64,000 nucleotides of DNA from Desulfobacca_B sp046538075 (GCA_046538075.1 JBKHJN010000004.1:44458-108457); one strand, 5' to 3'; counted from the stretch's first letter, positions 31,550-40,886 are shown. Notes: generated by a model from the letters alone, not told the origin. Numbers and translations: made by a program.

Positions 31550-32743
31550 ATGGCCAAAAAGAAGTTTGAGCGCAAGAAGCCGCATGTGAATGTGGGGACT
31601 ATTGGACATATTGATCATGGCAAGACGACCTTGACTTCGGCGATTACCAAGCATTTGGCCCGCAAGGGGATGGCGGAGTATATTCCTTTTGACATGATAG
31701 ACCGGGCGCCGGAGGAGAAGGAGCGGGGCATCACCATTGCCACGGCGCATGTCGAGTATGAGACGGCCAAGCGGCATTATGCGCATGTGGACTGTCCGGG
31801 GCATGCTGATTATATCAAGAACATGATCACCGGGGCGGCCCAGATGGATGGGGCGATTTTGGTGGTGGGGGCGGATGATGGACCGATGCCGCAGACCCGG
31901 GAGCACATTTTGTTGGCCCGCCAGGTGGGGGTGCCCAGCATTGTGGTATTTTTGAACAAGACTGACATGGTGGATGACCCGGAGCTGATTGAGTTGGTGG
32001 AGTTGGAGTTGCGGGAGTTGTTGTCCAAGTATGATTTTCCCGGGGAGGAGATTCCGATCGTCAAGGGGTCGGCCCTGAAGGCGCTGGAGAGTGATGATCC
32101 GGATTCGGCCGAGGCCCGTTGTGTGTTTGAGTTGATGGAGGCGGTGGATGCCTATATTCCGGAGCCGGTGCGGGATATTGACAAGCCGTTTTTGATGCCC
32201 ATTGAGGATGTCTTTTCGATTTCGGGCCGGGGCACGGTGGTCACCGGCCGGGTGGAGCGGGGCATCATCCGGGTGGGGGAAGAGATTGAGATTGTCGGTT
32301 TCCGGCCCACCTTCAAGACGGTCTGCACCGGGGTGGAGATGTTCCGCAAGACCCTGGACCAGGGTCAGGCGGGGGACAATATTGGGGTGCTGTTACGGGG
32401 CACCAAGAAGGACGAGGTGGAGCGGGGCCAGGTGGTGGCCAAGCCGGGGTCGATCACGCCGCACACCAAGTTCAAGTGTGAGGTCTACATTTTGACCAAG
32501 GAGGAGGGCGGTCGGCACACGCCGTTTTTCAATGGTTATCGGCCGCAGTTTTACTTTCGGACCACGGATGTCACTGGGGTGGTGACCCTGCCGGAAGGGG
32601 TGGAGATGGTGATGCCGGGGGACAATGTCTCTTTGGAGGTCAGCCTGATCACCCCCATCGCCATGGAGAAGGAACTGCGCTTTGCCATCCGCGAAGGCGG
32701 CCGCACCGTCGGCGCCGGCGTGGTCAGCGAGATTGTTGAATAA
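31550..32743 (+). CDS. tuf: Elongation factor Tu, copy 2
   Basis: The protein sequence is identical to the copy at 14999-16192. This copy sits in the tufA context after fusA and is led by a strong AAGGAG site. The last 35 or so codons (from about 32635) switch to C-ending codons (GGC, CGC, ATC, ACC, GCC), while the rest is G/T-ending. The same switch occurs in copy 1. Confidence 0.98.
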   Translation: MAKKKFERKKPHVNVGTIGHIDHGKTTLTSAITKHLARKGMAEYIPFDMIDRAPEEKERGITIATAHVEYETAKRHYAHVDCPGHADYIKNMITGAAQMDGAILVVGADDGPMPQTREHILLARQVGVPSIVVFLNKTDMVDDPELIELVELELRELLSKYDFPGEEIPIVKGSALKALESDDPDSAEARCVFELMEAVDAYIPEPVRDIDKPFLMPIEDVFSISGRGTVVTGRVERGIIRVGEEIEIVGFRPTFKTVCTGVEMFRKTLDQGQAGDNIGVLLRGTKKDEVERGQVVAKPGSITPHTKFKCEVYILTKEEGGRHTPFFNGYRPQFYFRTTDVTGVVTLPEGVEMVMPGDNVSLEVSLITPIAMEKELRFAIREGGRTVGAGVVSEIVE

Positions 32744-32754
32744 CAGGGAACCTC

Positions 32755-33063
32755 ATGATAACTCATAAAATTCGCATTCGCCTGAAATCATACGATCATA
32801 AATTGCTTGATCAATCGGTGGGAGAGATCGTTGATGCGGCCCGGCGGACCGGAGCCCAGGTAGCCGGACCGATCCCGTTGCCTACGGAGATCAACAAGTT
32901 CTGTGTGTTGCGCTCTCCCCATGTCGATAAGAAATCGCGGGAACAATTTGAGATCAGAACCCATAAGCGGATGTTGGATATACTGGAGCCGACCCAACAG
33001 ACGGTGGACGCCTTGATGAAACTGGATCTGGCGGCCGGGGTGGATGTGGAGATCAAGTTATGA
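32755..33063 (+). CDS. rpsJ: 30S ribosomal protein S10
   Basis: This 102-residue S10 (KIRIRLKSYDHKLLDQS; RTGAQVAGPIPLPTE; VDKKSREQFEIRTHKR) is also the NusE antitermination factor that contacts the NusG KOW domain. It begins 11 bases after tuf2, joining str and S10 clusters with no visible promoter between them. Confidence 0.98.
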   Translation: MITHKIRIRLKSYDHKLLDQSVGEIVDAARRTGAQVAGPIPLPTEINKFCVLRSPHVDKKSREQFEIRTHKRMLDILEPTQQTVDALMKLDLAAGVDVEIKL

Positions 33064-33124
33064 GGCCCCTGCATAAAAGCCCGGGCAGATTAGCGCCAAT
33101 GGCCCCCGGGGATCGAGGACAGGT

Positions 33125-33748
33125 ATGTTAGGCGGGATCTTGGGAAAAAAATTGGGCATGACCCGGCTGTTTGATCCGACCGGGACAGCCGTGCCGGTCA
33201 CGGTTATCGAGGCCGGCCCCTGTTTTGTGGTCCAGAAAAAGACCGCCAAGCGGGATGGCTATGAGGCGCTGCAACTGGGGTTTGAACGGCGGCGCCTGGA
33301 AAAGCAGAATAAGCCCACCCAGGGGCATTTCAGCAAGCAAGGCTTTAAAACTGGCTTCCGCTTCCTGAGGGAGTTCCGCCTGGACTCCACCGAAGATTTC
33401 GAAGTCGGGCAGGAACTGGACGTCAACCAGTTTGCGATAGGCGACAAGGTAGTCATCACCGGCACCAGCAAAGGCAAGGGCTTTGCCGGGGTCATCAAGC
33501 GCTGGGGGTTTAAACGGGGGCCCGAGACCCACGGCTCCATGTCGCACCGGGCGCCCGGTTCCATCGGCGCCAGTGCCTATCCCTCCAAGGTTATCAAGGG
33601 CAAAAAAATGCCCGGCCACCTGGGCAATGCCCGGGTCACCGTCAAAAACCTGGAAGTGATTGATGTCCGCCCCGAGAGTAATCTGTTGATTGTTAGGGGA
33701 GCAGTGCCGGGAGCCCGCAACGGCCTGCTGCTGATCAGAAAAGTTTAG
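33125..33748 (+). CDS. rplC: 50S ribosomal protein L3
   Basis: The 207-residue L3 begins MLGGILGKKLGMTRLF and carries the central extension reaching the peptidyl-transferase centre (GFAGVIKRWGFKRGPETHGSMSHR), including the Gln-equivalent loop region. It is early in assembly of the large subunit. Confidence 0.97.
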   Translation: MLGGILGKKLGMTRLFDPTGTAVPVTVIEAGPCFVVQKKTAKRDGYEALQLGFERRRLEKQNKPTQGHFSKQGFKTGFRFLREFRLDSTEDFEVGQELDVNQFAIGDKVVITGTSKGKGFAGVIKRWGFKRGPETHGSMSHRAPGSIGASAYPSKVIKGKKMPGHLGNARVTVKNLEVIDVRPESNLLIVRGAVPGARNGLLLIRKV

Positions 33749-33773
33749 AGCTGGGAAGCTGGGGAAGATAAAC

Positions 33774-34397
33774 ATGGCGGTTGTCGATGTCTATGATATA
33801 AATCGCAGCAAGGTGGGCGAAGTCAGCCTGGCGGAGACCATCTTTGAGGTGCCCATCAAGGGACATATCCTGCATGAGGTGGTCACCATGCAACGGGCTT
33901 GCCGCCGGGCCGGGACCGCCTCGACCAAAGGGCGCTCTGACGTAAGGGGCGGCGGACGCAAACCCTGGCGGCAGAAAGGCACGGGTAGATCCCGGGTCGG
34001 GACCATTAGGTCGCCCCTCTGGCGGGGGGGCGGCGTGGTTTTTGGCCCCCAACCGCGCAGTTATGCCTATAAGGTCCCCAAAAAGGTGCGGCGCGCTGCT
34101 CTGAAGATGGCCTTGTCCAGCAAGCTCAAAGAGGGCCAGTTGCTGGTATTGGAGGATTATCCCTACGATACTCCCAAGACCAAAGAATTTGTCAAGGTCA
34201 TGGAAAACTTGCAGATAGACAAGGCCCTGTTTGTTACCTCGGACGATCATCAAGTCCTCGCTCTATCGGCCCGCAATGTGCCTTATGTGCAGGTGATGCG
34301 AAGCGAAGGGTTGAATGTTTATGATATCTTGAACCATGATTATTTAGTTTTACTTAAACCCGCGATTACCAGGATAGAAGAGAGATTGACAACGTGA
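33774..34397 (+). CDS. rplD: 50S ribosomal protein L4
   Basis: The 207-residue L4 has the exit-tunnel loop (GRSDVRGGGRKPWRQKGTGRSR) and the globular domain. In E. coli L4 represses the S10 operon. It overlaps rplW by the 4-base GTGA. Confidence 0.97.
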   Translation: MAVVDVYDINRSKVGEVSLAETIFEVPIKGHILHEVVTMQRACRRAGTASTKGRSDVRGGGRKPWRQKGTGRSRVGTIRSPLWRGGGVVFGPQPRSYAYKVPKKVRRAALKMALSSKLKEGQLLVLEDYPYDTPKTKEFVKVMENLQIDKALFVTSDDHQVLALSARNVPYVQVMRSEGLNVYDILNHDYLVLLKPAITRIEERLTT

Positions 34398-34684
34398 AGG
34401 CATATCATCATGTTATTAAAGGACCATTGATCAGCGAGAAGACGCACCTTCAGAAAGAAGCTGATAATAAGGTGACCTTCAGGGTCGATCCCAAGGCCAA
34501 CAAGGTGGAGATCCGCAAAGCGATCGAGGAAATTTTCAAGGTGCGGGTGTTGTCAGTTAATACCATGCGGGTCAAAGGCAAGCCCAAACGGTTGGGCCGC
34601 AATGTCGGCAAACGCCCGGACTGGAAAAAAGCGGTAGTAACCCTGGCCCAAGGCGACAAGATTCAATTTTTTGAAGGATTATAA
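34394..34684 (+). CDS. rplW: 50S ribosomal protein L23
   Basis: The 96-residue L23 begins MKAYHHVIKGPLISEKTHLQ and has VRVLSVNTMRVKGKPKR. It forms the tunnel-exit docking site for trigger factor and SRP. It starts with GTG overlapping the rplD stop, indicating coupling. Confidence 0.97.
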   Translation: MKAYHHVIKGPLISEKTHLQKEADNKVTFRVDPKANKVEIRKAIEEIFKVRVLSVNTMRVKGKPKRLGRNVGKRPDWKKAVVTLAQGDKIQFFEGL

Positions 34685-34695
34685 GGTTTAAGATT

Positions 34696-35517
34696 ATGGC
34701 ATTGATTCAAAGAAAACCAACTTCGGCCGGACGGCGTTTTCAGACCTGCGCGGATTTTAAGGAGATTACTACCTCCCGTCCGGAAAAGAGTCTGTTGAAG
34801 CCGCTTAAGAAGACCGGCGGACGGAATAATCTGGGGCGGATGACGGTGCGCCACCGGGGTGGCGGACACAAGCGGCAATATCGGGTGATAGACTTTAAAA
34901 GGGATAAACTTGAGGTCCCGGCCAAAGTGGCCAGCATCGAATATGACCCCAACCGCTCGGCCCGCATTGCCTTGTTGCACTATGTGGATGGCGAAAAGCG
35001 CTATATTTTGGCCCCGGTCGATCTAAAGGTGGGCGATACCGTAGTATCTAGCTCGGAGGCCGATATCAAGCCGGGTAACTCCTTGCCGCTGGAGAAGATG
35101 CCGCTGGGCACCCTGATCCATAACATTGAGTTAAAGATCGGCAAAGGCGGACAGATGGCCCGGGCCGCCGGGGTCTATGCCCAATTGATGGCCAAAGAAG
35201 GGAAGTACGCCCATTTGAAGCTGCCCTCCGGGGAAGTGCGGCTGGTATTGTTGGGCTGCCGGGCCACAGTGGGGCAATTGGGCCATGTCGACTCGGAAAA
35301 TGTCTCGATCGGCAAAGCCGGCCGCAAGCGCTGGTTGGGCCGCCGGCCCAAGGTCCGGGGGGTGGCCATGAACCCGGTAGATCATCCCCTGGGCGGCGGC
35401 GAAGGCAAATCCTCTGGCGGTCGCCATCCCTGTACCCCCTGGGGCAAGCCTACCAAAGGCTATAAAACCCGCAAGGCGAAGGACAGCGATCGTTACATCA
35501 TTAAACGGCGGAGTTAA
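34696..35517 (+). CDS. rplB: 50S ribosomal protein L2
   Basis: This 273-residue L2 has the SH3-like and OB domains and the C-terminal block RGVAMNPVDHPLGGGEGKSSGGRHP, which includes the peptidyl-transferase-associated histidine. The 77-base gap downstream holds a tiny GGGCA / TGCCC hairpin at 35534-35546. Confidence 0.98.
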   Translation: MALIQRKPTSAGRRFQTCADFKEITTSRPEKSLLKPLKKTGGRNNLGRMTVRHRGGGHKRQYRVIDFKRDKLEVPAKVASIEYDPNRSARIALLHYVDGEKRYILAPVDLKVGDTVVSSSEADIKPGNSLPLEKMPLGTLIHNIELKIGKGGQMARAAGVYAQLMAKEGKYAHLKLPSGEVRLVLLGCRATVGQLGHVDSENVSIGKAGRKRWLGRRPKVRGVAMNPVDHPLGGGEGKSSGGRHPCTPWGKPTKGYKTRKAKDSDRYIIKRRS

Positions 35518-35594
35518 ACTTTAGAGGGAAAAAGGGCATGGTGCCCGAGCAGAGATAATGGAATCGGTTCAGGATAGGCAATTACGGAGGGAAC

Positions 35595-35882
35595 GTGCCG
35601 CGGTCACTTAAGAAAGGGCCTTATATCCAGCCCTGTCTGCTGAAAAAGGTAATGAAAGCCAACGAGACCAAGGACCGAAGGCCTATTAAAACCTGGTCCC
35701 GGCGGTCTACCATAACTCCAGATTTTGTGGGCTTAACCTTGGCGGTGCATAACGGCAAAAAATTTATCCCGGTCTTTGTGACCGAAAATATGGTAGGCCA
35801 TAAGCTGGGAGAATTTGCCCCGACCCGCACTTTTTACGGCCACGCCGGCAGCAGGAAGACCAGGATAAAGGGTAAAGGTTAA
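35595..35882 (+). CDS. rpsS: 30S ribosomal protein S19
   Basis: The 95-residue S19 begins PRSLKKGPYIQPCLLKKV and has FVTENMVGHKLGEFAPTRTFYGHAG. It uses GTG, with CGGAGG as a good ribosome-binding site. Confidence 0.97.
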   Translation: MPRSLKKGPYIQPCLLKKVMKANETKDRRPIKTWSRRSTITPDFVGLTLAVHNGKKFIPVFVTENMVGHKLGEFAPTRTFYGHAGSRKTRIKGKG

Positions 35883-35891
35883 AATTCAGTC

Positions 35892-36227
35892 ATGGAAGTA
35901 CGTGCTCAAGCTAGATATGTTCGGATCTCTCCCCAAAAGACCCGGCTGGTGACCCGCGCCATCAAAGGCAAGGGGGTGGAAGAAGCCCTGGCAGTACTGC
36001 AATTTACTCCCAAAAAGGCGGCCCGGCTGGTCCGCAAAGTAGTGGAATCAGCAGTGGCCAATGCCGGGCAACATAGCCAGATCGATGTGGACACCCTGTA
36101 CATAAAAAAAATCTGGGTGGATGGCGGGCCCACCATGAGGCGCTTCCGGGCCCGGGCCATGGGTCGGGCCACGCGCATTTTAAAGCGATCCAGCCATATT
36201 ACCGTGGTGCTGGATGAAAGACTTTAG
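35892..36227 (+). CDS. rplV: 50S ribosomal protein L22
   Basis: This 111-residue L22 (ARYVRISPQKTRLVTRAIKGK) has the tunnel beta-hairpin with WVDGGPTMRRFRARAMGRA. The start is 9 bases after rpsS. Confidence 0.97.
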   Translation: MEVRAQARYVRISPQKTRLVTRAIKGKGVEEALAVLQFTPKKAARLVRKVVESAVANAGQHSQIDVDTLYIKKIWVDGGPTMRRFRARAMGRATRILKRSSHITVVLDERL

Positions 36228-36269
36228 GGAACAACAATATCAGTGGCAACTTTGCGATAGGAGGAAAAT

Positions 36270-36920
36270 TTGGGTCAGAAAGTTCATCCGGTAGGATTCC
36301 GTCTGGGTAACTACCGGCAATGGAACTCCCGGTGGTTCGCTCGCAACGAGTATCCCGACCTGTTGTTGGAAGATCGACAGATCCGTGATTTTATCAAACG
36401 GGAGAAGGAGCTGGAGGGCGCTGGGATTGCCGCGGTCGATATTGAGCGGGCTGCCAATAAAGTCAAAATCAAGATCTTTACCTCCCGGCCCGGGATTGTG
36501 ATCGGCCAGAAAGGCCGGAAGATCGAAGACCTGCGCCGCAAATTGGAAAAACTCATTGGCCGGGAATTGATCATCGATATTCACGAGATCCGCAAACCCG
36601 AGACCAATGCCCAGTTGGTGGCGGAAAACATTGCCTTGCAACTGCAACGCCGGGTGGCTTTCCGCCGGGCCATGAAAAAGGCGGTGAGCCAGGCGATGAA
36701 ATTCGGGGTCCAGGGGATCAAGGTCCGGGTGGCCGGCCGTCTGGGGGGCGCGGAAATGGCCCGCAAAGAATGGTACCGGGAAGGGCGGGTGCCGCTGCAT
36801 ACCCTGAGGGCGGATATTGATTATGGCTTTGCCGAGGCCAAGACCACCTATGGGGTGATCGGCATCAAGACCTGGATTTTCAAAGGCGAAATATTAGCAG
36901 AGGACCAGCTCGTCGTTTAA
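36270..36920 (+). CDS. rpsC: 30S ribosomal protein S3
   Basis: The 216-residue S3 begins GQKVHPVGFRLGNYRQWNS and has a KH domain with the GxxG loop (IGQKGRKIEDLRRKLEKL). It starts with TTG preceded by GGAGGAAA. Confidence 0.97.
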   Translation: MGQKVHPVGFRLGNYRQWNSRWFARNEYPDLLLEDRQIRDFIKREKELEGAGIAAVDIERAANKVKIKIFTSRPGIVIGQKGRKIEDLRRKLEKLIGRELIIDIHEIRKPETNAQLVAENIALQLQRRVAFRRAMKKAVSQAMKFGVQGIKVRVAGRLGGAEMARKEWYREGRVPLHTLRADIDYGFAEAKTTYGVIGIKTWIFKGEILAEDQLVV

Positions 36921-36953
36921 GGGGGGCTGAACCGGAGCAACCAGGATAATATT

Positions 36954-37367
36954 ATGTTAAGTCCAAGGCGAGTACGCTATCGAAAGCAACAGAGAGGACG
37001 GATGAAAGGCATTGCCACCCGGGGGGCCACTTTGGCCTTCGGCGACTATGGCCTGCAGGCCATGGGTTGTGGCCGGCTGACCGCGCAACAGATCGAGGCG
37101 GCCCGCATCGCCATTACCCGCCATGTTAAGCGGGGCGGCAAGATCTGGATCCGCATCTTTCCTGACAAGCCGATAACCAAAAAACCGGCGGAAACCCGGA
37201 TGGGCAAAGGCAAGGGAAGTCCTGAAGGCTGGGTGGCGGTAATCCGTCCGGGACGCATACTTTACGAGATGCGGGGGGTCCCCCGGGAAGTGGCCCGGGA
37301 GGCCTTACGTCTGGCTAGCCATAAACTGCCGGTGCCTACTAGGTTTGTTGCTCAGGAGGAAGCATGA
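36954..37367 (+). CDS. rplP: 50S ribosomal protein L16
   Basis: The 137-residue L16 begins MLSPRRVRYRKQQRGRMKG. It has the conserved GKGKGSPEGWVAV segment, which contacts A-site tRNA and contains the arginine hydroxylated in some species. It overlaps rpmC by ATGA. Confidence 0.97.
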   Translation: MLSPRRVRYRKQQRGRMKGIATRGATLAFGDYGLQAMGCGRLTAQQIEAARIAITRHVKRGGKIWIRIFPDKPITKKPAETRMGKGKGSPEGWVAVIRPGRILYEMRGVPREVAREALRLASHKLPVPTRFVAQEEA

Positions 37368-37561
37368 GAGCAGCAGATTTGCGGGAACTGACCGAAGATG
37401 AACTCCAGATCAAGCTCAAGGAATTGGGCGAAGAGCTGTTTAATCTGCAGTTTCAGCTGGGTAGCCAACAGCTGGAAAATACGGCGCGCCTCAAGGCGAC
37501 CCGGAAAGATCTGGCCCGGGTGAAGACGGTTCTCCGAGAGAAACTGGGACATTCAGTCTAA
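37364..37561 (+). CDS. rpmC: 50S ribosomal protein L29
   Basis: This 65-residue two-helix protein (LRELTEDELQIKLKELGEELFNLQFQ) lies by the tunnel exit. It is coupled to rplP. Confidence 0.96.
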   Translation: MRAADLRELTEDELQIKLKELGEELFNLQFQLGSQQLENTARLKATRKDLARVKTVLREKLGHSV

Positions 37562-37613
37562 CCGGGCCAAATGGTCAGCAACCAATTAACCAAGCAGTAA
37601 TCGAGAAAAAACC

Positions 37614-37874
37614 ATGAGTCAAGAGCGGAGAATTCGCAAGAATCGCACCGGAATCGTAGTCAGTGATAAGATGGACAAAACCGTGGTGGTCAGAGTGACC
37701 CGCCTGGTCCGTCATCCGATTTTTGGCAAGACGGTCAGACGCTGGAATAAATTTAAAGCCCATGATGAGAACAATGCCTGCCGGGTGGGGGATAAGGTGT
37801 TGATCATAGAGACCCGGCCCCTCAGTCGGGACAAGCGCTGGCGGGTGAAGGAAATCCTAGAAAAGGCAGTATGA
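37614..37874 (+). CDS. rpsQ: 30S ribosomal protein S17
   Basis: The 86-residue OB-fold protein has the S17 signature KTVVVRVTRLVRHPIFGKTVRR and GDKVLIIETRPLSRDKRWRV. Confidence 0.97.
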   Translation: MSQERRIRKNRTGIVVSDKMDKTVVVRVTRLVRHPIFGKTVRRWNKFKAHDENNACRVGDKVLIIETRPLSRDKRWRVKEILEKAV

Positions 37875-37923
37875 TCAACCTATGGCAGTATGCTGAAAAT
37901 AAATGTTCTGTTAAAGGTCAACC

Positions 37924-38292
37924 ATGATACAGGTACACAGTCAACTTGACGTAGCTGACAACTCTGGTGCCAAACGATTGTTTTGCATCCGGGTGCTGGG
38001 GGGAACTGGCCGGCGTTATGCCCGGGTGGGGGATATTATTGTGGTCTCGGTTAAGGAAGCCCTCCCCAATTCCAAGGTCCGCAAAGGCGATGTTAAACGG
38101 GCCGTAGTGGTTCGGACCGTAAAAGAAACGCGGCGGCCGGATGGCTCTTATATCAAATTTTCGGACAACTCGGCGGTCTTGATCAATCCCCAGGGGGAGC
38201 CCATCGGCACCCGCATCTTTGGTCCGGTAGCCCGTGAACTCAGGGCCAAACGCTTTATGAAGATTATCAGCTTGGCTCCAGAAGTCCTCTAG
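37924..38292 (+). CDS. rplN: 50S ribosomal protein L14
   Basis: This 122-residue L14 (MIQVHSQLDVADNSGAKRLFCIRVLGG) is the first gene of the spc-equivalent cluster. FGPVARELRAKRFMKIISLAPEVL forms the conserved C-terminus. Confidence 0.98.
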   Translation: MIQVHSQLDVADNSGAKRLFCIRVLGGTGRRYARVGDIIVVSVKEALPNSKVRKGDVKRAVVVRTVKETRRPDGSYIKFSDNSAVLINPQGEPIGTRIFGPVARELRAKRFMKIISLAPEVL

Positions 38293-38302
38293 GATGACCA
38301 TC

Positions 38303-38650
38303 ATGAAGAAGCAGAAAAAGGTCAGCGGCAACAAGATTCGCATCAAAAAGAATGATATAGTCGAGGTAATGGCCGGGCGGGATCGCGGCAAGACCGGCAA
38401 GGTCCTGAGAATCCTGGGAGAAAAGAACAGGTTGGTCGTTGAAAAGGTCAACATGATCAAACGCCATACCCGCCCCAGTCCGACCACCGGCCAGGGCGGC
38501 ATTGTTGAAAAAGAAGGACCGATCCATGTATCCAATGTCCAGCTGGTCTGCCCCAAATGTTCTCAGCCGACCCGGTTGGGCCACAGCTTGACCAGCCAGG
38601 GCGAAAAGGTCCGGGTCTGCAAAAAATGCGGCGAAATGCTGGAAGGATAA
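38303..38650 (+). CDS. rplX: 50S ribosomal protein L24
   Basis: The 115-residue L24 has the KOW motif (KKNDIVEVMAGRDRGKTGKVLRI) and a C-terminal four-cysteine element (CPKC...CKKC). AGGA at 38291-38294 is 8 bases from the ATG at 38303; the ATG at 38294 would add three residues (MTI) and has a poorer site. Confidence 0.95.
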   Translation: MKKQKKVSGNKIRIKKNDIVEVMAGRDRGKTGKVLRILGEKNRLVVEKVNMIKRHTRPSPTTGQGGIVEKEGPIHVSNVQLVCPKCSQPTRLGHSLTSQGEKVRVCKKCGEMLEG

Positions 38651-38656
38651 ATCTCC

Positions 38657-39196
38657 ATGTCGCGGTTGTTTGACTATTACAAACAGGAATGTATCCCCAA
38701 AATAATGCAGGAGTTTCGCTATAAAAGTCCCATGCAGGTCCCTTGTCTGGAAAAGATCATAATCAATATGGGGCTGGGAGAAGCGATTCAAAATATCAAG
38801 ATCCTGGACTCAGCCAGCCAGGAACTGGCGGTAATCACCGGCCAGCAGCCGGTGGTCACCCGGGCCCGGAAATCGATTGCCGCGTTCAAGTTGCGGGAAG
38901 GGATGCCGATTGGCTGTATGGTGACCCTGCGCCGGGATAAGATGTACGATTTTTTTGATAAATTGGTCAACATTGCCTTACCCCGGGTGCGGGACTTCCG
39001 GGGAGTATCCCGGAAGGCCTTTGATGGCCGGGGCAATTATTCCCTGGGCATCCGGGAGCAGATCATTTTCCCGGAGATTAATTACGACAAAATTGACAAG
39101 ATCAAGGGTCTGAATATTACCATTGTTACCACCGCCCAGACGGATGAAGAGGGCCGATTCCTTCTGAACCTGCTGGGTATGCCTTTCCGGAGTTGA
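38657..39196 (+). CDS. rplE: 50S ribosomal protein L5
   Basis: The 179-residue 5S-rRNA-binding protein contains QVPCLEKIIINMGLGEA, a GxxR-type MVTLRRDKMYDFFDKLVNIALPRVRDFRG block and the ITIVTTAQTDEEGRFLL C-terminus. Confidence 0.97.
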   Translation: MSRLFDYYKQECIPKIMQEFRYKSPMQVPCLEKIIINMGLGEAIQNIKILDSASQELAVITGQQPVVTRARKSIAAFKLREGMPIGCMVTLRRDKMYDFFDKLVNIALPRVRDFRGVSRKAFDGRGNYSLGIREQIIFPEINYDKIDKIKGLNITIVTTAQTDEEGRFLLNLLGMPFRS

Positions 39197-39209
39197 GAAG
39201 GAGATTTTT

Positions 39210-39395
39210 GTGGCCAAGAAATCGCTGATTGCCAAGGCGAAGCGGGAACCGAAATTCAGCACCCGCCGTTATAACCGTTGTCCCATCTGTGGACGCCCCC
39301 GGGGTTTTATCCGCCGGTTTGGGATCTGTCGGCTCTGTTTCCGGCATATGGCCCTGCAGGGGGAAATTCCCGGCGTGGTCAAATCGAGTTGGTAA
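39210..39395 (+). CDS. rpsN: 30S ribosomal protein S14, zinc-binding short form
   Basis: The 61-residue protein has CPICGRPRGFIRRFGICRLC, the four-cysteine zinc site of the short S14 (type Z). It starts with GTG after AAGGAG. Like L33, L36 and S4 here, it is the zinc-retaining form. Confidence 0.97.
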   Translation: MAKKSLIAKAKREPKFSTRRYNRCPICGRPRGFIRRFGICRLCFRHMALQGEIPGVVKSSW

Positions 39396-39475
39396 GCCGG
39401 CTTGGCAGCTAGAGTTTGATAGAGGCAGCAACATCCCCGAGCCGATCAGCCCTAAGTAAACAGGAGCAAGAATAG

Positions 39476-39874
39476 ATGAGCCTTACCGATCCCCTGGCCG
39501 ATATGCTGACTCGCATCCGGAATGCGGGGTTGGCCAGATTTGATAAAGTGGATATCCCGGCTTCGCAGTTGAAGATTAATGTCGCCCGGATTCTGGAAGA
39601 AGAGGGATATATCAAGAAATACAAGGTGATCAAAGACAAACAGCAGGGTATCCTGCGGATTTATCTCCGCTATGATGACCACGGCAAGCCTTTGATTCAG
39701 GGTCTGAAACGGGTCAGTAAACTCAGTCGCCGGGTTTATGCCTCCAAAGATGAAATTCCTTATGTACTGGGGGGACTGGGAACCGCAATCGTTTCTACTT
39801 CTAAAGGGATTTTGACCGATCGCCAGGCTCGCCAACAGGGTGTCGGCGGCGAAGTCCTGTGCTCAGTGTGGTGA
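39476..39874 (+). CDS. rpsH: 30S ribosomal protein S8
   Basis: This 132-residue S8 begins MSLTDPLADMLTRIRNAG and ends STSKGILTDRQARQQGVGGEVLCSVW. In E. coli S8 represses the spc operon by binding the rplE start; no test of that structure was possible here. Confidence 0.97.
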   Translation: MSLTDPLADMLTRIRNAGLARFDKVDIPASQLKINVARILEEEGYIKKYKVIKDKQQGILRIYLRYDDHGKPLIQGLKRVSKLSRRVYASKDEIPYVLGGLGTAIVSTSKGILTDRQARQQGVGGEVLCSVW

Positions 39875-39903
39875 GCCGGTTTGCCAAACAAGAGAGGCTG
39901 ACA

Positions 39904-40440
39904 ATGTCACGTATTGGAAAGCAGCCGATCCCCTTACCCAAGGGGGTCAAGGCGACTTTCGAGGATGGGATTCTAACCGTTACCGGGCCCGGCGGCACTT
40001 TGCAGCGTACCATTCATCCGCGCGTCCGCTTGGAACTGAACCCCGAAGAGATTCGGGTTTATCCCCGGGATAACCGGCTGGCCAATCGGCCTTTTTGGGG
40101 ATTAACCGGCTCCCTGGTTGCCAACATGGTTACCGGGGTCAGTCAAGGATTTACCCGCAGGCTGGAGATCGAGGGCAAAGGTTACAAAGTCGAGCTCAAG
40201 GATAATCAATTAGTTTTCAGTCTGGGCTATTCCCACCCGGTGGAATATCCGCTGCCGGCGGGGATCAAGGCCGAAGTGGAAAAAGGCAACCGACTTACCT
40301 TGCGGGGGGCTGATAAAGAGTCCTTGGGCCAGGCGGCCGCCGATATTCGCAGGCTGCGTCCTATCGAACCTTATAAAGGGAAAGGCATCAAATACGCCGG
40401 AGAAATCCTGCACCGCAAAGTAGGTAAAGCCGGCCGCTAG
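39904..40440 (+). CDS. rplF: 50S ribosomal protein L6
   Basis: The 178-residue L6 begins MSRIGKQPIPLPKGVK and ends with the KGKGIKYAGE signature. The ATG at 39904 matches the family start; the frame remains open 45 bases further into rpsH without support. Confidence 0.97.
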   Translation: MSRIGKQPIPLPKGVKATFEDGILTVTGPGGTLQRTIHPRVRLELNPEEIRVYPRDNRLANRPFWGLTGSLVANMVTGVSQGFTRRLEIEGKGYKVELKDNQLVFSLGYSHPVEYPLPAGIKAEVEKGNRLTLRGADKESLGQAAADIRRLRPIEPYKGKGIKYAGEILHRKVGKAGR

Positions 40441-40460
40441 CTTAAATTCAGGTTAAGAGC

Positions 40461-40829
40461 ATGGGACAGAGAAATCGGAAACAGGAAGCACGGCAAAAAC
40501 GCAAAAAACGGGTCCGGAAAAAGATCTTTGGGGTGGAGAATCAACCCCGCCTCACGGTCTTTAAGACTTCCCGGCATATATATGCCCAGATCATCGATGA
40601 TCTCAAGGGCCATACCCTGGCCGCGGCCTCAACCCTGGATAAAGAGCTGCGGGAGAAGGCCGCCAATCTTAAAGGGATGGAAAAGGCTCGGGAGGTCGGG
40701 GTCCTGCTGGCCCAGAAAGCCAAACAGGTCGGAGTCCAAAGGGTCGCCTTTGATCGCAACGGATTCCTTTATCACGGCCGGATTAAAAACCTGGCAGACA
40801 GCTGTCGGGAACAAGGTCTGGAATTTTAA
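40461..40829 (+). CDS. rplR: 50S ribosomal protein L18
   Basis: The 122-residue 5S-rRNA-binding protein has an Arg/Lys-rich N-terminus and the block PRLTVFKTSRHIYAQIIDD, ending VAFDRNGFLYHGRIKNLADSCREQGLEF. Confidence 0.97.
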   Translation: MGQRNRKQEARQKRKKRVRKKIFGVENQPRLTVFKTSRHIYAQIIDDLKGHTLAAASTLDKELREKAANLKGMEKAREVGVLLAQKAKQVGVQRVAFDRNGFLYHGRIKNLADSCREQGLEF

Positions 40830-40845
40830 TCGGAGGATTTGTCAA

Positions 40846-40884
40846 ATGGGGAATAACCTGGGATGCATGCCAGTGTGGAGGTAG
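40846..40884 (+). CDS. Possible 12-codon leader ORF ahead of rpsE
   Basis: ATG at 40846 follows CGGAGG (40831-40836) and encodes MGNNLGCMPVWR before a TAG at 40882-40884. The stop falls between the rpsE ribosome-binding site and its likely TTG start at 40887. Translation of this mini-ORF would deliver ribosomes to the rpsE start. Expression is unproven; the frame could simply be the fortuitous result of an unusual rpsE leader. Confidence 0.35.
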   Translation: MGNNLGCMPVWR

Positions 40885-40886
40885 CA